20,990 bases of DNA, taken from positions 1-20,990 of IMG/VR virus record IMGVR_UViG_3300006108_000073. One strand, written 5' to 3'. The notes below the pieces were generated by a model. It had not been told where the DNA came from and made no database searches. It was given only the letters and a program-made list of their open reading frames with translations. Origin of the DNA: a virus. The translations under genes and the position numbers were made by a program. Below, piece by piece: positions 14,675-20,990 of the stretch. Position 1 is the first letter of the stretch. The number at the start of each line of letters is the position of its first letter.

Positions 14675-16467
14675 TTTATTTCTCCGTATATAAAACCGTG
14701 CTTAACTTCAGCCTTGACTGGTAACTCGGGCCACCACTTAGGCGGTGTTGACATTACCTGCTCAATGTAGTCTCTAGCGTCTTTAGCCTCAGCTTCATCA
14801 ACTACGCAAACGAGTTCATCGTGTACAGTTAAAGCGACAGGATAACTCTCATTCACGATAAGAAGTTGCTCCATAACGATATGCCTAGCCAGCGCCTGAA
14901 CAATGTTTTCAGTTATCAAACCGCCATAAATACCTGACCTACCTTCACCTCGAGCAGCGTAGCTATATCGGCGCTCGCTAGAACTGTAACTCAGATCAGG
15001 GTAGAACAAGGGTAAACCAGTTGGTAAATGTATTGTATTTTTACCAGTCATAACGTACACTTCAGTGCTGAGTGATCGCTTGATACCCTCAACAATGAGC
15101 GGTAAAGCCTTATCACAAGTATCCCAGAACTGGACTATCTTATCGTTTTTCTTTCTGTACGCGTTAATCGCCCGCTCACACATCTCCATTGATAAGTGCT
15201 TACCCTGCGTCCTTAAGAACTCAAAGAACGTTCTAGCGGACATACCGTAGCCCGCGCCTAGCACTGTTACCTTGCCTAACCAACGCTCATCTTCGTCAGC
15301 TTTAGTAATGGTTCTATCATAGATGAAAGACGCCATATCGCAGTACGGGTCTAACCCTTTGCGGAAAACCTCCATCAAGTCCTCTTGTCCAGCAACGCAA
15401 GCCAAGGCTCTAGCTTCAATTTGTGAGCTATCACCCACGACTAGAGCTTTTCCGGGAGGGGCGACAAGGCTCTTACGTAGCTTTGACCCGCGAGTCAAGT
15501 TCTGTAAGTTAATTCCTCCACCTCCGCTCATGCGACCGGTGTGAGCGCCATAATAAATAAGAGGTACAGGTAATAAACCGGTCTTACCAATCGCGCTCAA
15601 CCGCTGAGCTCTAGTCTGTTCAATAGTCGATTTCAATTTCAGTCTAGCGCTCACTATCGCTTGTACCCTAACGTCCTCATGTTCCAATAGATCCGTGATA
15701 CCTTTGTCCTGCTTGGAAAAAGCGTAAGTCGGCTTACCAGTTCTAGGACTAGTCTTCATTGGAGGTTCAACGCCTAAGTTTCTAAGCGCTTCAGCAAACT
15801 TAGGGTTTGACATGATAACCTCTATCGCTATACCGGCATCTTTAAGCATCTGTTCTCGACGCTCATCTAGCTCAACAACGTACTTGTCTAGCATCTCATA
15901 GTCAACGGCGAGCATAGGTCTAGTGACTGCTTTAATTGTCCATTGTAGTAATAGAAACTCAAACTTAGGAAAATTCTGTATCAGAGTATCATAAATTCTT
16001 TTTGTCAAGTCAACGTCTCGAATACAGTACTCGCCTAAGATCTCACGCTCATAGTCTTGCAAGTCCTCTAGGCGCTTACCCTTAGAAACGGATAGCCCGT
16101 CTAGCTTCTCACCGAATCCAAGGTGTTTTGCGACAGAATTAAGACTGTAAGAATTCAAACGAAGTTGCGACCGCGCTAACCCTAACGTATCCGTGATCTG
16201 AGTAGGAAACCAATTGTAATGCCTTGCCGCGATGGCTCCATCAAACTGAGCATTATGACAGATAGCGCGAACTTTAGACCCGTAGTGCTTGAAGGCTTTA
16301 CCAATGTCCTCACCCCAAGCTAGATGCGTAGGCTCGTCGTTAAGTTTGAACGAACAGCAAATAGCTTGGAACCTCGAGTCTCGAATGTACTCGGTTGAGG
16401 TCATCTTTGATAACGAATATGATGCTGGATCGTAGTACGTTTCAAAGTCTAGTGTAAGTGTATCCAT
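14671..16467 (-). CDS. DNA polymerase, family A, with 3'-5' exonuclease
   Basis: 598 residues from ATG at 16467, which overlaps the preceding TGA (TGATG); a frame extending to 16506 is unlikely. Exonuclease: D7-F-E9, N72..D76 (HNAQFD) and Y147..D151. Polymerase: HTGRMSG (309-315), motif A VGDSSQIEAR with D346, O-helix R395...K399...Y407, and motif C VHDELV with D550. No 5' nuclease domain is present, as usual for phage replicases. The residue matching E. coli Phe762/T7 Tyr526 is Leu403. It would be the phage replicase, placed between base-modification and recombination genes. Confidence 0.9.
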   Translation of the reverse strand: MDTLTLDFETYYDPASYSLSKMTSTEYIRDSRFQAICCSFKLNDEPTHLAWGEDIGKAFKHYGSKVRAICHNAQFDGAIAARHYNWFPTQITDTLGLARSQLRLNSYSLNSVAKHLGFGEKLDGLSVSKGKRLEDLQDYEREILGEYCIRDVDLTKRIYDTLIQNFPKFEFLLLQWTIKAVTRPMLAVDYEMLDKYVVELDERREQMLKDAGIAIEVIMSNPKFAEALRNLGVEPPMKTSPRTGKPTYAFSKQDKGITDLLEHEDVRVQAIVSARLKLKSTIEQTRAQRLSAIGKTGLLPVPLIYYGAHTGRMSGGGGINLQNLTRGSKLRKSLVAPPGKALVVGDSSQIEARALACVAGQEDLMEVFRKGLDPYCDMASFIYDRTITKADEDERWLGKVTVLGAGYGMSARTFFEFLRTQGKHLSMEMCERAINAYRKKNDKIVQFWDTCDKALPLIVEGIKRSLSTEVYVMTGKNTIHLPTGLPLFYPDLSYSSSERRYSYAARGEGRSGIYGGLITENIVQALARHIVMEQLLIVNESYPVALTVHDELVCVVDEAEAKDARDYIEQVMSTPPKWWPELPVKAEVKHGFIYGEIK

Positions 16468-17453
16468 CACTTGTCGTTTTCTTTTGGAGTGAGCCACGCT
16501 TTGCAAGCAGCACGCCAGTCGGTTGCTTTAATACTGTCAACGTAGATCAAACCGTTACGCGCTCTTTTATGCTGCCACCAAACCATAGCCATCGGCTGAG
16601 CAACGTCTTGGAAGAACTGAGTCTTATAAATGTGTTCGTCTTGCGGGTCGAGCATGAAACTTTCTAAGTCTTTTTTCCAGTCATTGTGATCGCAGTTATC
16701 CATTAGCGGATAGGGTTTTACGGCGAGTTCAACGTAATCGGACTCATAATAATCCAAGGGTACGTACGAAGTGTCTTTGACTTTATCCCAAACTTCTAAA
16801 TCCGTATAGACGTGCAAAGAGTCTGAAACCTGAGTGTAAGGACCGACCTTGTAACCGCTTCTAGCAGCAACGTACTCTTGAAGCATACTAAAATGCACGA
16901 CGTTAGCGCCTAGCTTACCGTACAATAGATCGTTTGATCTGCAGCAAACTATCATGTATAGCTGCCCGTCACGCACCTTCCAATAGATATGAGTGTTGCA
17001 GGGGTGATCGAGTTTGTTTTCACCTAGATCTTTTTTAGCGTCCCACATCGTAGTGACGACGCGTCGGTCCTCAGGATTACGCTTCAATAGCTCAATCGCG
17101 TTTTCAAGTTGATCAAACTCTTGACCGTGCCTCAAACGATAGCCGTAAGCGCCGTAGAACGTATCGCCGTCATCGCTATACTTTTTCATCTGAGAGTTGA
17201 AGTAATCTAGGAATTCAACATCGCGGTACCCGCCGATAATCCAAAGCCCTTCCATACAATGAAAGAACGGATTACAGTTACGGGCTTCGTTGAATAAGAC
17301 GCGCTCCATGGGTTTAGCGTAGGTAGTGGCTACCGGCTCGCTAAATTCAATCACTGGACCATTTCTAGAGTTACGGGGCACTCCAGCAGTTTTAATACCG
17401 TTCACTTCAAGAGGGAAGGCGTGGTTTACATTTCTTACGTTATAGGCTATCAC
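16467..17453 (-). CDS. Thymidylate synthase homologue, probably dUMP hydroxymethylase
   Basis: 328 residues. Thymidylate synthase landmarks: E68, R130-R131, catalytic C152 (DHPCNTH), R172-S173-N174-D175, N184 (GANVVHF), H214 and Y216 (DSLHVY). Asn184 matches the residue that reads uracil (Asn177 in E. coli ThyA; Asp in dCMP hydroxymethylases), so dUMP is the likely substrate. The usual ThyA C-terminus with its PHP.I and final Val/Ile is missing; the protein ends with a Trp-rich DWRAACKAWL segment. Adjacent base-modification genes favour 5-hydroxymethyl-dUMP over dTMP as product, but sequence alone cannot decide. The start is GTG, five bases after AAGGAG. Confidence 0.75.
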   Translation of the reverse strand: MIAYNVRNVNHAFPLEVNGIKTAGVPRNSRNGPVIEFSEPVATTYAKPMERVLFNEARNCNPFFHCMEGLWIIGGYRDVEFLDYFNSQMKKYSDDGDTFYGAYGYRLRHGQEFDQLENAIELLKRNPEDRRVVTTMWDAKKDLGENKLDHPCNTHIYWKVRDGQLYMIVCCRSNDLLYGKLGANVVHFSMLQEYVAARSGYKVGPYTQVSDSLHVYTDLEVWDKVKDTSYVPLDYYESDYVELAVKPYPLMDNCDHNDWKKDLESFMLDPQDEHIYKTQFFQDVAQPMAMVWWQHKRARNGLIYVDSIKATDWRAACKAWLTPKENDK

Positions 17454-17458
17454 ATGGG

Positions 17459-17464
17459 CTCCTT
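17459..17464 (-). promoter_or_regulatory. Shine-Dalgarno AAGGAG that fixes a GTG start
   Basis: AAGGAG on the minus strand, five bases before GTG 17453-17451 of the thymidylate synthase homologue. It overlaps the stop codon of the upstream helical-protein gene, which suggests coupled translation. The nearby ATG reads into TGA and cannot be used. Confidence 0.65.
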
Positions 17465-18359
17465 AAAATGCAGTTTCGGGGGAATAGTTGGCACGGGGAC
17501 GACCGCCATTAGATGCGCGGACATACTTATCAAACTCACACATGCAGTTCTGCCAGTCGTGCAATGTAAGAGTGCTAAGATCGATTGTAGCCCACCCTTT
17601 GGCGAGCTCTAGCGTTTCCATCAGTTCTTCATTAAAAGTATCCTGATGCGCTATCTGTTCTAACGGTCTGCCGTAAATACGGTTTAGACCTCTAGTGGAT
17701 CCAGGACCGATAGGCGCGAATGAATAGAGGTCTTTTGCCTCTTTTAGTAAGTGCGAATACGTCATATCAGCTACAGCTTGTCCTGCCATGAAGGTGCCCC
17801 ACCCATAAACACCCTTAAAAAGCGCCAAAACTTCCTCTATGGAGCGATCTTTAGGCTTCGTGTGGGTTAGGTAATGGGGTATAGTTTCGTTGGAAAATAG
17901 AGGTTCTAGCATGTTTTTAGCGATAAAATACCCTTTTCCCATGCCTTTAGGTATGTTACGGCCAGTAATTAGGTAAGCGCCTGTCCAAGTTTTATCACCT
18001 CTAGCCATACGTGAATCGATTATGTTTCCAAACGCCGTAGCGCTGAATGAATCGACCGGCCACTCACCCTTTTCCATGATTTCAGCTATCGTTGGAGGCC
18101 AGTTGATGTAACGCGCGATGCAAAGCATAATCCAAAGCCAATCGTGGTCTTTGTACTGACCTATGATGTTCTGAACAATCCAAGCGGATACACGATCGTC
18201 TATACGGTGGATATTACAGAAGCGGTACTTCTTTAAAATCTCGTCCTCAGTCCAAGGTTCTTTTTGTGTAGGGTCTATGATTTTATTGTACAAGATGTTC
18301 TCACGCTCGCTTACAAAATAAGCCATCTTGCGTATCATATTATTCTTAGTACTAAACAT
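17463..18359 (-). CDS. DNA base hypermodification protein (5-hmdU kinase helical-domain type)
   Basis: 298 residues, mostly helical. EPWTEDEILKKYRF (34-47) running into CNIHRIDDRVSAWI, GWGTFMAGQAVADMTY (186-201) and PIGPGSTRGLNR (216-227) match the pattern I know from phage proteins named 5-hmdU DNA kinase helical domain or alpha-glutamyl/putrescinyl thymine pyrophosphorylase. That glycosylase-like family was linked by genome context to thymine hypermodification. Here the helical part is a separate protein, and two P-loop kinases are encoded just upstream (eight-base overlap). Its likely role is recognition of hmdU in DNA or replacement of the pyrophosphate-activated group; which of these is unknown. 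Confidence 0.7.
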   Translation of the reverse strand: MFSTKNNMIRKMAYFVSERENILYNKIIDPTQKEPWTEDEILKKYRFCNIHRIDDRVSAWIVQNIIGQYKDHDWLWIMLCIARYINWPPTIAEIMEKGEWPVDSFSATAFGNIIDSRMARGDKTWTGAYLITGRNIPKGMGKGYFIAKNMLEPLFSNETIPHYLTHTKPKDRSIEEVLALFKGVYGWGTFMAGQAVADMTYSHLLKEAKDLYSFAPIGPGSTRGLNRIYGRPLEQIAHQDTFNEELMETLELAKGWATIDLSTLTLHDWQNCMCEFDKYVRASNGGRPRANYSPETAF

Positions 18360-18912
18360 TGTAACCGAGCTCCCGTAAAGCGATAGGTACGGCTTCGTCT
18401 GAACTAACCCAGTGAGGCTTTAGACCGGCAGCGTACAGTTTTCTAGCTGATGAAATATTCTTTTTATCGTTTGTCAATATGTTGTCAGTCTTAGCGATAG
18501 GGGGCTTACCTTCAACCGCACGGCGAGCGTTCACGTTAGCCACGCACTGCTCGAACGGCGTACTAAGACAGATGGGGACAAGACGAGCTCCAATCATTTT
18601 TAGTCTAGAGTTCAGTATCATTGTCGGTTCAAACACGTTTCCAACGATAACGCCCTCATACAAGACGTTTGTATACTCAGCTGCCTCGACGACCGCGTCC
18701 CAAACCATTTGAGGTGTTTTAATCGTATCACATCCACCGGTAGGGCGATCGTACTTACCAAGGGCTACAAAAGTTTTAAACACGTTTAACAGCACGCCAT
18801 TGCTAGCTTCAGCCGTCTTTATGAAATCCGGAGCTGCATGCTCCATGATACGCTTAGCAACCCAAGTCTTGCCTGCGCCGTTGCTTCCGCGTATAGAAAT
18901 TACATTATGCAT
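18352..18912 (-). CDS. P-loop kinase, 5-hmdU DNA kinase type (copy 1)
   Basis: 186 residues. Walker A GSNGAGKT (9-16), LGKYDRPTGGCDTIKT (51-66) and LYEGVIVG (84-91, E86) match the small P-loop kinases tied to 5-hydroxymethyl-dU hypermodification, which activate hmdU within DNA by adding phosphate or pyrophosphate. The GGCD.I segment after GKYD is the most specific part. It lacks a separate helical domain, which the next gene seems to supply. No clear Shine-Dalgarno precedes the ATG; a TATAAT box lies 29 bases upstream. It is a tandem homologue of the following upstream gene, sharing layout but not close sequence. Confidence 0.7.
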   Translation of the reverse strand: MHNVISIRGSNGAGKTWVAKRIMEHAAPDFIKTAEASNGVLLNVFKTFVALGKYDRPTGGCDTIKTPQMVWDAVVEAAEYTNVLYEGVIVGNVFEPTMILNSRLKMIGARLVPICLSTPFEQCVANVNARRAVEGKPPIAKTDNILTNDKKNISSARKLYAAGLKPHWVSSDEAVPIALRELGYNV

Positions 18913-18936
18913 ATTGATCGATTCGTTAATTAAAGT

Positions 18937-18948
18937 TTAAATTATAAC
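18937..18948 (-). promoter_or_regulatory. Candidate internal promoter GTTATAATTTAA between the two kinases
   Basis: TATAAT on the minus strand (18946-18941) overlaps the last codons of kinase copy 2 and stands 29 bases before the ATG of copy 1. CGTTA (18924-18928) and TAACG (18945-18949) form an imperfect inverted repeat around it, like the site at 14306-14333. It could let copy 1 and the genes after it be expressed apart from copy 2. Confidence 0.4.
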
Positions 18949-19530
18949 GTTCTCAGCTGCTTCTTTCATCCCAATGAGGTCAAGGCTTATAGCTACAGCG
19001 TCACGCTGGCTAACTACCCTCGCATCATAGCCATTTGCCTTTAATTTAGCATGAGCCAACTCAACGGCTCTGTACTTAGGAATCAAAGATTTCTTAGGAT
19101 CGAAAGGCTTTTCATTACCAACGATGGCGCGTCTTTTCAGCGTTTGTTCTATGCACTTTTCTTTAGGCGTATCTAAAGTCAACGCATGAAACTGAGAGCT
19201 CTCAGAGCACGCGGCAGCGATATCCATTGTCAGCTGTTGTAATCCAGAAAGAAGCAAGCCCTCCATGACAACATGCGCATACATAGAGACTTCGGATAGG
19301 GCTTCAACTAAATCACGAACATTCTTTACACGATCAACCCCACCTGAGGCAGCGCTATCATACTTGCCTATAAAGATAACAGGCGTCTTGTCCGGCGTTC
19401 TGTATACATGAGTGAAAACGCCGTTTGTAGTCGTGTAATCACGCACGTGGGTGAGTCTAGACATAATAGCACGAACGGCGGTCGTTTTACCGCTACCGTT
19501 CGTACCCCTGATATTGATTATGTGATTCAT
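18937..19530 (-). CDS. P-loop kinase, 5-hmdU DNA kinase type (copy 2)
   Basis: 197 residues. Walker A GTNGSGKT (9-16), IGKYDSAASGGVDRVK (54-69) and VMEGLLLSG (88-96) line up with copy 1 at nearly the same spacing, so the two are paralogues. Here the GGCD motif reads GGVD, and the tail is longer. It could act on a different form of the substrate (free nucleotide versus DNA, or first versus second phosphate), or be a diverged spare. The ATG overlaps the upstream stop (ATGA), and its end overlaps a candidate promoter for copy 1. Confidence 0.7.
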   Translation of the reverse strand: MNHIINIRGTNGSGKTTAVRAIMSRLTHVRDYTTTNGVFTHVYRTPDKTPVIFIGKYDSAASGGVDRVKNVRDLVEALSEVSMYAHVVMEGLLLSGLQQLTMDIAAACSESSQFHALTLDTPKEKCIEQTLKRRAIVGNEKPFDPKKSLIPKYRAVELAHAKLKANGYDARVVSQRDAVAISLDLIGMKEAAENVII

Positions 19531-20300
19531 GAAATGATTTCCGTATCGAAAGGTTCTTCAGGCATGTGTTTTAAAATTTCATCAGCCACGAAGCCGTAGC
19601 CGGTTAAGGCTTGTCGCTTGTCAACGATGTCTGCACCGATAGGCTTACCGTTCTTATAGTAGCCTTTGATCATGCAGGCGATAGTTTCAGCTTCCGCCAC
19701 GCCGCAGTCTCGAGTGTAGCGTGGGGGCGCTTTCAAGTACTTGATTTGATCGACTACTTGTAGAAGCGCTTTATCGGAGGGCACTCCCGGAAATATGATC
19801 TCTAGACCTTGCACTGGCAACTGAACCATATGCTTCTCAGCGCCGGTCCAATCAACATCATATCCGAACACAGCCTCACGCAAGTCCATACACTTCCAAG
19901 AGAAGTATGTACCTATTTGAGGGATGTTACCTTTCAAAAGCTTCATGAATGATGGTTGCATGCAGGCAGAAAAGAAGTTTTCGGGGGTTTTGTACACGTT
20001 TACCCAGTGCTTCATCGCTTTTAAGCCTGATTGCCCCCTGAAATGACGTCTTTCAGCTGCTCTAGGAGCTTTATCATAGCAGTTAAAGAGCCCCTCCCAG
20101 AATTTATCACCGTTCAGTTCGCATACCTGAGAAGCTATACCCATGTGATAGTATGTGATGAACGCCGCACACCAACGCATTAGCATAGACTCTGGTATGT
20201 CGGATCTAGCTAACGCCACGTACACAGGATCTAGGTCGTCTGTACGAATGGTATGCTTGGCAAAGTCAGTCCAAGGAAGGTTAGGATCGTATGTAATCAT
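19527..20300 (-). CDS. Thymine-hypermodification transferase-like helical protein (aGPT-PPlase superfamily)
   Basis: 257 residues, helical. APRAAERRHFRG (78-89), PQIGTYFSWKCMDL (127-140), YDVDWTGAE and DCGVAEAET (198-206) match the pattern of phage alpha-glutamyl/putrescinyl thymine pyrophosphorylase-like or amino-acid:DNA transferase proteins, thought to replace the pyrophosphate of activated hmdU in DNA with an amine or amino acid. The IGT.F/Y...K..D segment also resembles the GWGTFMAGQAVADM part of the 298-residue protein, suggesting remote kinship. It lies one gene upstream of kinase copy 2, joined by ATGA overlaps on both sides. The substrate cannot be read from sequence. Confidence 0.65.
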   Translation of the reverse strand: MITYDPNLPWTDFAKHTIRTDDLDPVYVALARSDIPESMLMRWCAAFITYYHMGIASQVCELNGDKFWEGLFNCYDKAPRAAERRHFRGQSGLKAMKHWVNVYKTPENFFSACMQPSFMKLLKGNIPQIGTYFSWKCMDLREAVFGYDVDWTGAEKHMVQLPVQGLEIIFPGVPSDKALLQVVDQIKYLKAPPRYTRDCGVAEAETIACMIKGYYKNGKPIGADIVDKRQALTGYGFVADEILKHMPEEPFDTEIIS

Positions 20301-20827
20301 GAAAATTGCACCTCTTTCAAATAATCAGTAGCGTAGTCATTATAACCACTAAGCATGAACGCGGGGATACCGCCAATACGCCATTTAGCAAAACTAGACT
20401 TGTACTTGCGGTAATAGTTACGGTACGCGGTAATGGCGTCACCCTCAACGCGACAATCATCAGGCATAGCCTGAGGGGGCTCACGCCATAAGTATTTGCC
20501 TTTCATTAACGCCTCAGGGGGCTCAGCTAAAACACCTGTTATGTATTTCTCACAAGCATGACGACGGTTGTAACGTTTGAAGTACTCACGGCATAAGAAA
20601 ACGCCTAAGTGTTGTAGCCAATCGTATTGAACCTTGGACTCAGCAGCCCATATAACCGAGGGGTGATGGATGTGAGTGGGTTTGTATGGAACATTAGCAC
20701 CGTTACCATGCATGTGATGAACGGTACAAAGTATTTGAGCAGTTTCTAGCGACATTTTGACAACGTGTGAGTCACAATGCATGACGGCAGCTAGGGGAGC
20801 GGAATGATGTAGATAGAAGATATTCAT
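20297..20827 (-). CDS. Conserved phage protein, function unknown
   Basis: 176 residues from MNIFYLHHSA at 20827, preceded by AGGAG; a longer frame to 20980 is a shadow of the upstream gene. Conserved-looking blocks are MHCDSHVVKMSLETAQ, THIHHPSVIWAAES, LCREYFKRYNRRHA, EPPQAMPDDCR and AYRNYYRKYKSSFAKW. I recall this His/Cys-containing pattern from many phages, always without a solid function. The several His and acidic residues could bind metal. It overlaps the transferase-like gene by ATGA, so it may belong to the base-modification set. Confidence 0.65.
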   Translation of the reverse strand: MNIFYLHHSAPLAAVMHCDSHVVKMSLETAQILCTVHHMHGNGANVPYKPTHIHHPSVIWAAESKVQYDWLQHLGVFLCREYFKRYNRRHACEKYITGVLAEPPEALMKGKYLWREPPQAMPDDCRVEGDAITAYRNYYRKYKSSFAKWRIGGIPAFMLSGYNDYATDYLKEVQFS

Positions 20828-20828
20828 A

Positions 20829-20990
20829 TTAACTCCTAGCAGTGATACGAACAACGGGAGACTCACTGACTTTAGTGTGAGCACGGATGAATTGAGGTGA
20901 CAAGTGAGCGCGCACTGCTTCCATATCAAGCGTTTCGCGGGTGCTAACGCTGATAGAGCAACGAAATGTTTTACCGTCAACTGAACCCTT
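20829..20990 (-). CDS. C-terminus of an unknown protein (cut by window edge)
   Basis: An open frame of 53 residues enters from the right edge and stops at TAA 20829-20831, two bases before the ATG of the 176-residue protein. It reads DGKTFRCSISVSTRE, LDMEAVRAHLSPQF and SPVVRITARS, probably a small alpha/beta or beta protein. The AGGAG for the next gene lies inside its last codons, so the two are in one operon. No family recognised. Confidence 0.6.
   Translation of the reverse strand, partial: KGSVDGKTFRCSISVSTRETLDMEAVRAHLSPQFIRAHTKVSESPVVRITARS

Noticed and set aside
16468-16506. Thirteen extra N-terminal residues on the DNA polymerase
   Set aside because: They overlap the end of the thymidylate synthase homologue; the inner ATG in TGATG puts the exonuclease DFE motif at residue 7, as usual.
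17421-17612. Plus-strand frame across the junction of two minus-strand genes
   Set aside because: It has no ribosome site and is antisense to the thymidylate synthase homologue and the helical protein.
20828-20980. N-terminal extension of the 176-residue protein to an upstream ATG
   Set aside because: AGGAG stands right before the inner ATG at 20827, and the upstream bases encode a different protein in another frame through to the window edge.

Overview
The window is a piece of a tailed double-stranded DNA phage (Caudoviricetes), most likely short-tailed (podovirus architecture). It could also be a prophage or viral contig; nothing here identifies the host. Genes are packed almost without gaps, with ATGA, TTGA and TAATG overlaps. 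They form two convergent blocks that meet at about 9.86-9.97 kb. No rRNA, tRNA, CRISPR array, insertion sequence or integrase was seen, and no gap without a gene exceeds about 130 bases.

Left block (+ strand, 1-9859): virion and lysis genes. The window opens in the last codons of a GH19-like endolysin. After a perfect TATAAT box come a head-tail adaptor, a short fibre-like beta protein, a nozzle/tail-hub protein carrying two inserted beta modules, and a small conserved protein. Four large internal or ejection-type proteins follow, the last with an N-terminal lytic transglycosylase domain. In a short-tailed phage these would build the neck and tail and the ejected channel through the cell envelope.

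Right block (- strand, 20990 down to 9972): nucleotide and DNA metabolism, read from right to left. The distal part is a candidate thymidine hypermodification locus: a thymidylate synthase/dUMP hydroxymethylase homologue, two tandem P-loop kinases of the 5-hydroxymethyl-dU DNA kinase type, and two helical proteins of the 5-hmdU-kinase-helical / alpha-glutamyl-putrescinyl-thymine-pyrophosphorylase type. A conserved 176-residue phage protein and a gene cut by the window edge lie upstream. The operon runs into a family A DNA polymerase (with Leu at the residue-762 position) and a small unknown protein. Next comes a recombination set: Sak4-like ATPase, DUF669 SSB-like protein, zinc-ribbon protein, Cas4-like Fe-S exonuclease and RuvC-like resolvase. 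The block ends with an HD nucleotidase, a possible MazG/Nmad-like protein and a small protein of unknown function.

A GTTATAATTWA word containing TATAAT occurs 26-39 bases ahead of four start codons, three of them with TTAACG words or inverted repeats nearby. This suggests a common promoter/operator type. The most interesting content is the hypermodification locus: the doubling of both the kinase and the transferase-like families is unusual, and the final tailoring enzyme is not in the window.
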